A DNA stretch of 64,000 nt from Candidatus Schekmanbacteria bacterium. GTDB lineage: Bacteria; Schekmanbacteria; GWA2-38-11; J061. Within the stretch, counting starts at the first letter, position 1, and every line of letters begins with the position of its first letter. The DNA lies in the NCBI GenBank assembly GCA_016219965.1, contig JACRJM010000003.1:256299-320298 (forward strand). The letters are read 5' to 3'. Of the stretch, positions 40,864-50,090 are shown one piece after another. Both the position numbers and the translations under genes were made by a program. Below the pieces are notes generated by a model, which was given only the letters and a program-made list of their open reading frames with translations, was not told where the DNA came from and ran no database searches.

Positions 40864-42186
40864 ATGGCTCAAAGCTATAAAGAAATAATGGCATATCTTA
40901 AGAGCTTCAAGCCTAAGGGTATGGTTCTTGGGCTTGACAGGATAAGAAGGCTGGCATCTGATTTAGGCAATCCTCAGAATGATTATCCGTCAATAATAGT
41001 GGGAGGAACAAACGGGAAAGGGTCTACCTCGGCTATGATTGCTTCCATTCTCAAAGAGGCGGGATTCACTGCCGGCCTATACACATCACCTCACCTTATA
41101 GATATAAGGGAAAGAATAAGAATAAGCGGCAAAATGGTAAAAAAGGAAGATTTCTGTAAGGCAGTCTCTGATGTTAAAAGAGCCGGAACTGATGAGATCA
41201 CTTTTTTTGAACTCCTAACGGTTGTCGCATTTCTCATTTTTAAAAGAGCAAAAGCAGATGCCTCTGTTCTGGAAGTAGGACTTGGTGGAAGGCTTGATGC
41301 CACCATCATTGCCCCTTCAAAGACATCCGTAATCACCAACATAGGATTTGATCATGTTGAAATCCTGGGCAACACTCTTGAAAAAATAGCCTTTGAGAAA
41401 GCAGGAATAATATCAGATAACAGCGCTGTTTTTACCTGTGAAAGAAAGCCTTCTGCATTCAATGTAATAAAAGATAAATGTAAAAATACAGGTTCCAGAC
41501 TTTTTGGTTATGGAAAGGACTTTTCAGCCTCAAACATATCTCCCGTGAGAGGAGGTATCAATTTTGACTTCGAATCTGAAAATTTCCATATAAAAAATAT
41601 TCATGTCCCCCTTGAAGGAGAGTTCCAGATATACAACGCATCCATAGCCATAGCAGCAACCCTTGAATTTGCAAAAGACAAAAAAACCATCTCTGAAGAT
41701 ATTTTAAGAAAGGGACTGGCAAATGTCAGATGGCGGGGAAGGATGGAACATATCAACATTGGCAGAGAAGTCCTTTTTGACTGTGCACACAACAGTCATG
41801 CGGCCAGGTATCTCGCAGACTATCTCAACAAAGAGTGCCATAAAAGGGAAATAGTGCTGGTTTATGGTACTGTTGAAGAGAAAGATTACAGGGAAACACT
41901 TTCGATGCTTGCCACTAAAGGGAGAAAAATAATACTGACACGTCCCGTAAATCCCCGTGCAAAGAATCCGGAATCTATAAAAAATGAACTTTTCAGAGAT
42001 GAAAAAGACATTGAAGTAGAAGATGACCCGCTTGCTGCATTAAAGCTTGCCTGCCAAAAATGCCCTACGGATGGCATTATCTGTGTTACAGGGTCGATAT
42101 TTCTGGTTGCTCCGTTAATTGAATACGCAGATAAAGTGCTTGAACATGCAGATAAGCAACAAAAGAAAAAAATTGATATTATTTGA
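40864..42186 (+). CDS. folC: Folylpolyglutamate synthase / dihydrofolate synthase
   Basis: Mur-ligase-fold enzyme adding glutamate to dihydropteroate and folates. Motifs: the ATP-binding VGGTNGKGSTSAMIASIL at about residues 44-61, TSPHLIDIRERIRI, EVGLGGRLDAT, and TNIGFDHVEILGNTLEKIAFEKAGI. The C-terminal domain shows VLFDCAHNSHAA. The ATG at 40864 begins the typical YKEIMAYLKSF sequence and has GGAG 11 bases upstream; an in-frame ATG at 40840 is also possible. Length 440. Divergent from pilM. lptD starts 25 bp after its stop. Confidence 0.95.
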   Translation: MAQSYKEIMAYLKSFKPKGMVLGLDRIRRLASDLGNPQNDYPSIIVGGTNGKGSTSAMIASILKEAGFTAGLYTSPHLIDIRERIRISGKMVKKEDFCKAVSDVKRAGTDEITFFELLTVVAFLIFKRAKADASVLEVGLGGRLDATIIAPSKTSVITNIGFDHVEILGNTLEKIAFEKAGIISDNSAVFTCERKPSAFNVIKDKCKNTGSRLFGYGKDFSASNISPVRGGINFDFESENFHIKNIHVPLEGEFQIYNASIAIAATLEFAKDKKTISEDILRKGLANVRWRGRMEHINIGREVLFDCAHNSHAARYLADYLNKECHKREIVLVYGTVEEKDYRETLSMLATKGRKIILTRPVNPRAKNPESIKNELFRDEKDIEVEDDPLAALKLACQKCPTDGIICVTGSIFLVAPLIEYADKVLEHADKQQKKKIDII

Positions 42187-42211
42187 TCTTCCATATAAAA
42201 CTTTCCTTCCT

Positions 42212-44758
42212 ATGAAAAATTGTTCAGCCTTTATAATTGTAATGATTGCTCTATGCTTTCTGCTTTCCATGCCAGAATTATGTCATTCGGCAGACAAGGG
42301 AATGGATAGCGGAGAACGTTTTGAAGAAAGATTTAAAAGCATAGAAATCGAAAAAGGGGAAAACGTCAATTTCTACGGAGAAACGCTTGATTATCTCCGC
42401 GACGACAACCTGCTCATAGGCCGCGGGGCTGTTGACATAGAATATGAAGGAATGAACCTGCAGGCAGATTATGTTGAGTACAATCTTGAAACCGCAGACG
42501 TTAAGGCAAGAGGGAATGTTGTAGTTGAAGATGGCTCAAGCGTGCTTTTCTGTGAAGAGATAAACTTCAATATCAAAACAAAAATAGGGGTGATCTACAA
42601 TGGTGAAGTTTTTCTCGAACCAACCTATTACCTCACAGGCGTTGAGATAAGAAGGCTTGGCCTTGAACGCTACAAGGTGATCAAAGGTTACTATACGGCT
42701 TGCCAGGCAGAGGTCCCTGCATGGTCAATAAAAACCAGCGAAGCAGATGCCAAAGTTAACGGACTCTTAAAAGCAAAAGACTCCTCCTTCCAGATAAAAC
42801 ATATACCCGTGCTTTATTCCCCTCTGCTTTATTTTCCTCTGAAAAAAGACCGTTCTTCTGGATTTCTTCTTCCCAAGGTCGGTTACAGCCAGAGAAAAGG
42901 AGCGAGATGGAAACAGCCATTTTTCTGGGCCTTTAATGATTATTCTGATGCCACTTTCACAGCCGACCTGCAAGGAAAAAATGGCTTGGCCGGAGAATTG
43001 AATTTTAATTACCTGATAGATAAAGACAGCTCAGGTGCAGCCAATGCTTATTATATATCCCAAAAGAATTCATCTAACAATAACAACGGAGGAAATAGCG
43101 GAGGAAGAGAAGACAGATGGAATATCTTTCTTTTCCACAAGCAGGAGCTTGGCAATGGCATGCGGATTGTAGGGAAGATAGATGCAAAGAGCGACCAAAA
43201 CTTTAATCAGGATTTTGGCGAAAGTGAGGAAGACAGGTCCCGAGGTTCTGATACAAAGCTTGACACTTATGTAACTTTGAGCAAGTCGTGGGACAGGTAT
43301 TTCTATGAATTTGGTGCGGCAAGGCACGATGAAAGAATAAAATCATTCCCCGGATTATGGGATAATAAGAAAAATGATATCAGCTTTCATGATGTAATCA
43401 CAAAAAAAACATACCAGTATCTCCCCAATGTTCAATTCATAGCTCTTGAACAGCCGGTTTTTGGCAGCGACGGTTTGATAAAAGGTCTTGATAAGCTAAA
43501 CGATTATTTGCCCTTAAAATTCAGGCTCGACTCATCATTCGCTTCAATGAGAAGCAAGATTAAGAGCAAAGACTATACCTCTGATACAAGGGGCGTTGAA
43601 AATTTCGACCAGATGAGACTTGATTTTCATCCGCAGGTAATATTGCCTGTAAACATAAAGGATATTCTCACAGTTACCACCAAGCTTGGCATAAGGGAAA
43701 CATTCTATACAAATAGGGACACAGGGAACAGCAAAGACAAAGCTTTTTCTAATGATGGCACATTGAAGAAAGTCAACCTTTCAGACAACTCCGATGCTAC
43801 GAGGGAACTTTTTGACATAAACATAAGGGCAGACGGCCCGGCAGCCTATGCTGTCATGAAAACCGGAACAGGGGACCTGCAGAAAATAAAGCATGTCATA
43901 CAACCCTCAATTGAATATTCGTATATCCCCAATGTAAGACAGAGAAATAAAATACTTCAGGGGGATGACCTCGACTTTATCAGGGGGAGAGAGTATCTCA
44001 AGTGGATCCTTTCCAACACCTTTTACGGAAATTTTGCCGGCACCTCGGGAGGAGAAGACACGAACCGAGAAATAGCAAGACTTTCGCTAAGCCAGTTTTA
44101 TGACTTTGAAAAGGACAATGGGAAATACAGAAGATTGATTGAAAGCAAACAACGTTTCAGAAGACAGGTAAACAATACGCGTGCACTCTCAGATATGAAT
44201 ATTGATTTAGATCTCTTCCCCTATCAGGGGACGCAATTCTCATTTTCAGGATATGTAGACCCTGTTAACAGTGACCTTGACAGGGCAATTGCATCCATGC
44301 GCGTTTCAAGAGACATGCTTGGAGCCAAAACAACCTTCTCCCTCTCCACAAGATGGACATCACCTCTTGTTAACCAGGCATTGGACTGGGATGAACCGGA
44401 TTTCAATCCTCTGTTTGATTTCGAAAAGCCCTATGAAAATGTTTTCACCACATTCAAACTTGATGTGGCATTCCCTGCAGGATGGGAGTTTGGATATTTA
44501 GCGAGGTTCTACAATACCCAGAAGGGAACGAACAATTTCTTAGATACAGACCTTTTTGATCTGAAACAGAGAGAATATAACCTTAGGGTAAAATATATTG
44601 CCCAGTGCTGGAGTGTAGAAGGGACCTATGGGGTGAGGGAATATTTCAGAGAAGGACATACCCTTCTTTCAAAAGATAACAGCATGAGAGATGACCAGTT
44701 CTTCTGGCTTCTTGTAGAGCTTAAAACCCTCGGAGAAATTTCTTCACTCGGAATGTAG
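42212..44758 (+). CDS. lptD: LPS-assembly outer-membrane protein LptD
   Basis: Outer-membrane barrel that inserts lipopolysaccharide into the outer leaflet. From the ATG at 42212 it has 848 residues: signal peptide (about 1-27, ends CHSAD), the LptA-like OstA N-domain (about 45-140; GETLDYLRDDNLLIGRG, LQADYVEYNLETADVKARGN), then the LptD barrel domain beginning at IPVLYSPLLYFPLKKDR and SGFLLPKVGYSQRKGAR. The open frame runs 31 codons further upstream into folC, but the signal peptide marks this start. Presence of LptD implies an outer membrane with LPS. Confidence 0.9.
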   Translation: MKNCSAFIIVMIALCFLLSMPELCHSADKGMDSGERFEERFKSIEIEKGENVNFYGETLDYLRDDNLLIGRGAVDIEYEGMNLQADYVEYNLETADVKARGNVVVEDGSSVLFCEEINFNIKTKIGVIYNGEVFLEPTYYLTGVEIRRLGLERYKVIKGYYTACQAEVPAWSIKTSEADAKVNGLLKAKDSSFQIKHIPVLYSPLLYFPLKKDRSSGFLLPKVGYSQRKGARWKQPFFWAFNDYSDATFTADLQGKNGLAGELNFNYLIDKDSSGAANAYYISQKNSSNNNNGGNSGGREDRWNIFLFHKQELGNGMRIVGKIDAKSDQNFNQDFGESEEDRSRGSDTKLDTYVTLSKSWDRYFYEFGAARHDERIKSFPGLWDNKKNDISFHDVITKKTYQYLPNVQFIALEQPVFGSDGLIKGLDKLNDYLPLKFRLDSSFASMRSKIKSKDYTSDTRGVENFDQMRLDFHPQVILPVNIKDILTVTTKLGIRETFYTNRDTGNSKDKAFSNDGTLKKVNLSDNSDATRELFDINIRADGPAAYAVMKTGTGDLQKIKHVIQPSIEYSYIPNVRQRNKILQGDDLDFIRGREYLKWILSNTFYGNFAGTSGGEDTNREIARLSLSQFYDFEKDNGKYRRLIESKQRFRRQVNNTRALSDMNIDLDLFPYQGTQFSFSGYVDPVNSDLDRAIASMRVSRDMLGAKTTFSLSTRWTSPLVNQALDWDEPDFNPLFDFEKPYENVFTTFKLDVAFPAGWEFGYLARFYNTQKGTNNFLDTDLFDLKQREYNLRVKYIAQCWSVEGTYGVREYFREGHTLLSKDNSMRDDQFFWLLVELKTLGEISSLGM

Positions 44759-44894
44759 CAAAGCGCTCTACTTTCCTGCTTTACAAAAAAAAAATTGTCC
44801 TATAGAGAATCCATAATTTATTTACAAAAAAAAATTAGCCTTTCATACTAATGAAAGAGATAATGTAATTTATAAATAAGCGGAGGTGCAGTTT

Positions 44895-46520
44895 ATGAAA
44901 AAAAGATTCAACATAATCCGGATAAAAAAATGGACATATTTGGCATTAGTTTTGATCGCGATTATATCTGTCTCCTTTGAATATACCGCAAGAGCTGAAG
45001 GCGAGGAAAAACCTGCTGGAAATTCCAAAGTTGAAATGACCATTAAGCAGGCAATAGAGATGGCAATTTCCAAAAACCTTGATATAAAAGTGGAAAAATT
45101 AAATCCTCTCTGGAAGCAGGAAGATGTAATAAACGAAAAGGCTCAGTTTGATCCGTCATATTATCTGAATTCAAGCTTTGACAAAAGCATAAAACCTACC
45201 GGGTCATCTCTTGCCGGTGCTCCGACAGTCGTTAATAAGAATTACAAATGGGATACGGGATTTAGAACTGATGCTGTTACAGGTGCAAACATGAGCCTTG
45301 ATTTTACAAACACCCGCGCAAAAACCAATTCAACATTTTCAACACTGAATCCCAGCTACACATCGGAGTTAAAACTTAATGTTACCCAGCCAATCCTGAA
45401 AAACTTCGGCATAGGAGTAAACAAAACAAAAATAAGACTGGCTATAAATAACGAGAAGGTCTCAATTCAAAATCTTAAACAGAATGTCATTGATACTGTA
45501 ACCAATGTTAAAAAATATTATTGGGATCTTGTTTTTTCCATAGACGACAAAAAGGTAAAGGATCTCTCCCTTAAAAGGGCCATTGATTTTCTTGAAAGGA
45601 CCAGAAAACAGGTTGAAGTAGGGACCCTGGCCCCGATAGATATAGTCCAGTCTGAAGCCGAAGTAGCATCAAGACAGGAGGGAGTTATAGTAGCGGAAAA
45701 CAATATAAAAAATGCTGATGACAAATTAAAACAGATAATAAACATCGTTGACGATCAGGGGTGGGATGTAGAGATAACACCGACTGACAAGCCGGATTAC
45801 AATCCTGTGCCAATAGATGCAACATCAACAATCAGTGTTGCAATGGCAAAACGGCCTGACATAAACCAGGCAAAGCTTAGTTTTGACAACAGCGCCATAT
45901 CGTTACAGTATGCAAAAAACCAGCTTCTTCCAAAACTCGATTTCGTAAGTTCTTTTGGCATCAATGGTTTGAGTGGACGGAAAAGGCCGTCTGCTTTCGG
46001 AAGCTCTTCCTCAAGCGCTCCATTCGAACGCCATGATAATCCTCTCGGAGAAAGCTACGAAGAAACCCTGAAGAGAATCGGCACAGGGAATTACTATTCA
46101 TGGTCTGTTGGAATACAGCTCGAAATTCCGCTCGGAAACAGAGCTGCAAAAAGCAGTTTATCAAAGAGCACCATAGAAAACGAGCAGGCACAGCTTACCC
46201 TCAACAGCACAAAACAGAAAGCAATGGTTGATGTAAGGACAGCCATAAGAAATGTTGAGACAAATATAAAAAGAATAGATACCACAAAAAAGGCACGCCA
46301 GCTGGCAAAAGAAAAGCTCGATGCTGAAGAGAAGAAATATGAAGTCGGAATGTCAACAACTCATGACGTCCTCCAGTTTCAGGAAGACCTTGCAACTGCA
46401 GAAGCAAATGAACTCAATGCTATAATCGATTACAACAAATCTCTTGTTGATCTTGAAAAATCAACTGGTACAACACTAGAAAGCGAAAGTATAGAATTGC
46501 CTGAAGAAAAGATGCTGTAA
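44895..46520 (+). CDS. TolC-family outer-membrane efflux channel
   Basis: Outer-membrane/periplasmic tunnel protein for efflux or type I secretion. 541 residues with a signal peptide (about 1-38, with a long basic start; ends ARAEGE). Two OEP repeats follow: MTIKQAIEMAISKNLDIKVEK (start of repeat 1), VEVGTLAPIDIVQSEAEVASRQ, and in the second half KLDAEEKKYEVGMSTTHDVLQFQEDLATAE, IIDYNKSLVDLEKSTG. The ATG at 44895 has GGAGG eight bases upstream. The 127-bp leader region contains TTTACA (44821) with CATACT 17 bp on as a possible promoter. No RND or ABC partner lies beside it; the next gene is an exchanger. Confidence 0.93.
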   Translation: MKKRFNIIRIKKWTYLALVLIAIISVSFEYTARAEGEEKPAGNSKVEMTIKQAIEMAISKNLDIKVEKLNPLWKQEDVINEKAQFDPSYYLNSSFDKSIKPTGSSLAGAPTVVNKNYKWDTGFRTDAVTGANMSLDFTNTRAKTNSTFSTLNPSYTSELKLNVTQPILKNFGIGVNKTKIRLAINNEKVSIQNLKQNVIDTVTNVKKYYWDLVFSIDDKKVKDLSLKRAIDFLERTRKQVEVGTLAPIDIVQSEAEVASRQEGVIVAENNIKNADDKLKQIINIVDDQGWDVEITPTDKPDYNPVPIDATSTISVAMAKRPDINQAKLSFDNSAISLQYAKNQLLPKLDFVSSFGINGLSGRKRPSAFGSSSSSAPFERHDNPLGESYEETLKRIGTGNYYSWSVGIQLEIPLGNRAAKSSLSKSTIENEQAQLTLNSTKQKAMVDVRTAIRNVETNIKRIDTTKKARQLAKEKLDAEEKKYEVGMSTTHDVLQFQEDLATAEANELNAIIDYNKSLVDLEKSTGTTLESESIELPEEKML

Positions 46521-46522
46521 TT

Positions 46523-47749
46523 GTGAAAAAACTAATAACCGCTTTCTGCACCCAGGTCATCAAAGCTGTACAGGGCACCAGTGCTGCAACAGCCGGCGCA
46601 ATATCTGCACTCTGGACATTCCCTTCCATACTTGCAGGTTCATTTGTAATTGCCTGGGCTGCTGAGGCAGGGCAGTTTCTTGTTTCTCAGGGAATGGCTC
46701 TGGCAATTCTTGCATGGCTCCAGACACTCCCTGAATTTGCAGTCGAAGCCGTCATTGCCTGGGAAGCTGGCAAAGACCCTGAAAAGATACACCTTGTCAC
46801 GGCAAACTTTACCGGCTCGCTAAGATTACTCACCGGCCTCGGATGGCCAATGATTTACTTTGTCGCAGCCTTGTTCAACAGGAGAAAAAATGGCGGTATA
46901 AAACTAAAGAAGATTCGCCTCGAAGATGAACATTCAGTGGAGGTTGTAAGCCTCATCATTCCCATCCTCTATTTCTTTTACATCTATTATAAGGCAACCC
47001 TTACCATAGTTGACTCAATAATCCTCACTTGCCTGTATATTGCCTACATCTGGCTTTTAAACAAGATACCTCCTAAAGACGCGGAGTCGGAAGAGGAAAT
47101 GGGATATATCCCGAGGAAGATCCTCGCTTTACCTGAAAAACAAAAGAAACTGTCTGTTGCAGGGCTTTTTATTTTAGGGGGTGTTATAATTTACCTTGTT
47201 GCCGAACCGTTTTTTCACAGCATGCTTGCGCTTTCAGTAACTTTGGGAATATCGAATTTCATTTTTATTCAGTGGGTAGCTCCTTTTCTGTCAGAGTTTC
47301 CGGAAAAGTTAAGCGCCTTTTACTGGGCCAAGAGGATCGTTCATGCCCCAATGGCCCTTATGAACATGGTATCTTCAAATATAAACCAGTGGACAGTTCT
47401 TGTTGCCATGATTCCCATTGTTTTTGGAATGAGCAGCGGATGGGAAGAGTCAATCCGTTTTGATCAGCATCAGCAGGCCGAGATTCTGCTTACAATCTCC
47501 CAGTCTCTTATGGGTTTTTGCTTTCTAGTAAATATGGTTTTCCACTGGTACGAAGCAGTGACAATATTTATATTGTGGTTAGCTCAATTTTTAATTCCAA
47601 ATCTTCGGGAAGAGATAACAATAATAAATTTTGTAGCTTCTGTAGCTGCTTTGTTAATCGCCGGCAAAAGGGGGAATATGTTTAGTGCATTCTCTATTTT
47701 CCGTAAAGTTGCCAGAAAACATTTTAGAAAAAAGAGCACTGCTCATTAA
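46523..47749 (+). CDS. CaCA-family (Na+/Ca2+-type) cation exchanger homologue
   Basis: Polytopic inner-membrane protein, 408 residues, about ten hydrophobic segments. Two regions look like the alpha-repeats of Ca2+/cation antiporters: LQTLPEFAVEAVIAWEAGKD in the first half and APFLSEFPEKLSAFYWAKR with SSNINQWTVLVAMIPI in the second. Both keep a P-E acidic core, but several usual polar residues (GTSLPE, GSN) differ, so ion specificity is uncertain. The start is GTG at 46523, two bases after the tolC-like stop, suggesting coupled translation. How an efflux channel and a cation exchanger act together is not obvious. Confidence 0.75.
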   Translation: MKKLITAFCTQVIKAVQGTSAATAGAISALWTFPSILAGSFVIAWAAEAGQFLVSQGMALAILAWLQTLPEFAVEAVIAWEAGKDPEKIHLVTANFTGSLRLLTGLGWPMIYFVAALFNRRKNGGIKLKKIRLEDEHSVEVVSLIIPILYFFYIYYKATLTIVDSIILTCLYIAYIWLLNKIPPKDAESEEEMGYIPRKILALPEKQKKLSVAGLFILGGVIIYLVAEPFFHSMLALSVTLGISNFIFIQWVAPFLSEFPEKLSAFYWAKRIVHAPMALMNMVSSNINQWTVLVAMIPIVFGMSSGWEESIRFDQHQQAEILLTISQSLMGFCFLVNMVFHWYEAVTIFILWLAQFLIPNLREEITIINFVASVAALLIAGKRGNMFSAFSIFRKVARKHFRKKSTAH

Positions 47750-47851
47750 TTGAACAATTCACAGGTACTTTGATAAGAAAAAGAGCACTTCATGCATATT
47801 CAAAACAACTACTATCTTATTAATTTCAATGAGTTAGCGCAAACAGACAGA

Positions 47852-47867
47852 TGGCATGAATATTGCG
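47852..47867 (+). promoter_or_regulatory. Sigma-54 promoter of glnA
   Basis: TGGCAT-GAATA-TTGCG places GG (47853-47854) and GC (47865-47866) with the exact 10-base gap of -24/-12 promoters. Transcription would begin near 47878, leaving a leader of about 40 nt before the ATG. This is the classical nitrogen-regulated arrangement. I did not find a clear NtrC site upstream. Confidence 0.8.
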
Positions 47868-47917
47868 ATAGCTGACAGGACACAGAACTAATTATTTATT
47901 TACCGGAGGATATTGTG

Positions 47918-49330
47918 ATGAAGCCAAAAGAGGTTGTTGAGTTTGCTAAAAAAAATAATGTAAAAATGGTGGATCTGAGATTTATGGATTTCCCTGGCAT
48001 GTGGCAGCATTTTTCAGTGCCGCTTGTCGAGCTCACAGAAGCTAGCTTTGAAGAAGGTTTCGGTTTTGATGGATCAAGCATCAGGGGATGGCAGCCCATT
48101 AATGCAAGCGATATGCTTGTAATTCCTGACCCTGAAACAGCAATCATGGATCCCATGCTTAAATACCCTACTCTGGCCATGATATGCAGCATAGTCGACC
48201 CCATCACAAAAGAAAAATATTCAAGGGATCCGCGCAACATCGCACAAAAAGCGGAAAGCTATGTGAAGGCCACAAAACTTGCAGACACTGCTTATTTTGG
48301 ACCTGAGGCTGAGTTTTTTATTTTTGATGATGTCAGATTCGACCAGAACGAGCATCAGGGATTCTATTTTCTTGATTCATCTGAAGGAAGATGGAACTCC
48401 GGAAGAGATGAAAAACCAAACCTTGGCTATAAGCCGCGATACAAGGAAGGATATTTCCCTGTGCCGCCAACAGACAGCCAGCAGGATTTAAGGGCTGAAA
48501 TGGTTCTCTACATGCAGCAGGTAGGAATTGAAATAGAATGTCAGCACCATGAAGTTGCAACAGCAGGGCAGGCTGAAATAGACATGAAGTATAATACTCT
48601 TGTAAAGTCTGCAGACAATCTTATGTGGTACAAGTATATCTGCAAGAATGTTGCAAGGGCAAACAACAAGACCGTAACTTTCATGCCAAAGCCTGTCTTC
48701 AGGGATAATGGCTCTGGTATGCACACCCATATGTCGCTCTGGAAAAATGGACAGCCGTTGTTCGCTGGAAATGAATATGGCGGAATAAGCGAAATGGCAA
48801 TGTACTATATCGGCGGAGTCTTAAAACATGCTTCGTCTCTTTGTGCATTCGTTGCACCTACAACCAACTCATATAAACGCCTTGTCCCCGGATATGAAGC
48901 ACCGGTTAACCTTGCATACTCAAGCAGGAACAGGAGCGCGAGCATAAGAATACCAATGTACTCGGTAAGCCCGAAATCAAAGAGAATCGAAGTGAGATTC
49001 CCTGATCCATCATGCAACGGCTACCTTGCTTTCTCGGCACTTCTTATGGCAGGTCTTGACGGCATTGAAAACAAGATCCACCCCGGCGACCCGCTTGACA
49101 AGGATATCTATGAGCTCGGACCAGAAGAACTTGCAGGTGTGCCTTCAGTTCCGGGCTCCCTTGAAGATGCACTTACCGCTCTTGAAGAAGACCATGACTA
49201 TCTTCTAAAAGGTGATGTCTTCACGCAGGATGCAATAGATATGTGGATCGAGTACAAACGCAAGAACGAAGTAGATCCCATGAGACTGAGACCGCATCCA
49301 TACGAGTTTGCACTTTACTTTGACATATAA
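47918..49330 (+). CDS. glnA: Glutamine synthetase, type I
   Basis: Dodecameric enzyme forming glutamine from glutamate, ammonia and ATP. 470 residues. Motifs: [11 protein letters not shown] (substrate-binding loop near residue 50), [11 protein letters not shown], the ATP-binding [19 protein letters not shown] and the [13 protein letters not shown] segment, with [22 protein letters not shown] near residue 395 contains the Tyr that is adenylylated in regulated GSI enzymes. The ATG at 47918 has GGAGGA seven bases upstream; a GTG three bases earlier is too close. Transcription from a sigma-54 promoter and a strong terminator make it a single-gene unit. Confidence 0.97.
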   Translation: MKPKEVVEFAKKNNVKMVDLRFMDFPGMWQHFSVPLVELTEASFEEGFGFDGSSIRGWQPINASDMLVIPDPETAIMDPMLKYPTLAMICSIVDPITKEKYSRDPRNIAQKAESYVKATKLADTAYFGPEAEFFIFDDVRFDQNEHQGFYFLDSSEGRWNSGRDEKPNLGYKPRYKEGYFPVPPTDSQQDLRAEMVLYMQQVGIEIECQHHEVATAGQAEIDMKYNTLVKSADNLMWYKYICKNVARANNKTVTFMPKPVFRDNGSGMHTHMSLWKNGQPLFAGNEYGGISEMAMYYIGGVLKHASSLCAFVAPTTNSYKRLVPGYEAPVNLAYSSRNRSASIRIPMYSVSPKSKRIEVRFPDPSCNGYLAFSALLMAGLDGIENKIHPGDPLDKDIYELGPEELAGVPSVPGSLEDALTALEEDHDYLLKGDVFTQDAIDMWIEYKRKNEVDPMRLRPHPYEFALYFDI

Positions 49331-49346
49331 CTGAAAAAGTTCAAAG

Positions 49347-49381
49347 CCGCCGGAATGCAGAATATTTCCGGCGGTTTTTTT
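49347..49381 (+). terminator. Rho-independent terminator of glnA
   Basis: A perfect 9-bp GC-rich stem, CCGCCGGAA with TTCCGGCGG, around a 10-base loop, followed by seven T. It starts 16 bp after the glnA stop. Confidence 0.92.
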
Positions 49382-49414
49382 ATTTGTTTTAATTGTTTGT
49401 CACTTGAATGCGAC

Positions 49415-49480
49415 ATGGGCTTGCCAGTCCCGCTCTGGCACTGAACAGCAGGTGCCTGCCGCGGGAGCAGTCAAGCCCAT
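49415..49480 (+). repeat. Palindromic repeat family 2, copy 2 (66 bp)
   Basis: Outer arms ATGGGCTTGCCAGTCCCGC and GCGGGAGCAGTCAAGCCCAT pair imperfectly. Inside, GCAC pairs with GTGC around TGAACAGCAG. It shares CTTGCCAGTCC, GCTCTG, AACAGCAGGTGCCT and the closing arm with the 11715 element, but lacks about 17 bases of the inner stem. It lies after the glnA terminator; the rest of the gap to 49525 is empty. Confidence 0.75.
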
Positions 49481-49525
49481 TGTTGATGGCAGTTTGTATG
49501 GAATTTTTAGGTAACAGTCAATTAA

Positions 49526-49897
49526 TTATGAATTTGCTGGCAGGGCTTTATCTATGGCCTCGAGAAGGCTTGCCATTTTTACAGGTTTGCTGAAATACTG
49601 AAAAGCTCCGGCCCTGAGAGATTCCTCTTTAAACTTTTTATCTCCGAATGCAGTTGTAATTATAACAGGGATCTTGGGATAAGTTTCTTTGATCTTCAAT
49701 ATAACATCAACACCCCCAAGGCCGGGCATATTCTTATCTGTAATAACAAGGTTAACATTCTCTTTTTCGAGGAGTTTTATAGCATCGCTTCCGCTAAAAG
49801 ATTTGCATACAACATACCCCTTCAGCCCCAGCACATCTTCCAGCATGGAACAGAATTCCCGGTCATCATCAACTATCAGTATCTTTATTTCTGCCAT
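49526..49897 (-). CDS. Single-domain response regulator (CheY-like receiver)
   Basis: About 123 residues consisting of one receiver domain only: KILIVDDDREFCSML at the start (acidic pocket), LVITDKNMPGLGG with the phosphorylatable Asp, VIITTAFGD with the switch Thr, and FSKPVKM with the conserved Lys. No output domain. The ATG at 49897 starts at the fold; the frame extends 11 codons further without a ribosome site. It lies downstream of the NtrC-type regulator and the histidine kinase on the same strand, separated from the former by 193 bp, so it may be part of the same signalling pathway. Confidence 0.9.
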   Translation of the reverse strand: MAEIKILIVDDDREFCSMLEDVLGLKGYVVCKSFSGSDAIKLLEKENVNLVITDKNMPGLGGVDVILKIKETYPKIPVIITTAFGDKKFKEESLRAGAFQYFSKPVKMASLLEAIDKALPANS

Positions 49898-50090
49898 AGG
49901 AAGCCTGTAAATTGCATGTATCTCTACCATTTAATACTTTGAAAAGCAGGATTCATGCCAAAGGAAATAAAAAATGCAGAAATGGGATAGAATGCTGAAT
50001 TTTAATGAATTTATTTATATCTAATTAGGGAGAGAATCTTAAATAAAGATGCCAAGTAGTCGTGGGCGATGACAATTTGTCTTTTTTTAT

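Noticed and set aside
47750-47851. NtrC binding sites upstream of the glnA promoter
   Set aside because: No TGCACC-N5-GGTGCA-like palindrome is visible, so only the -24/-12 promoter is reported.
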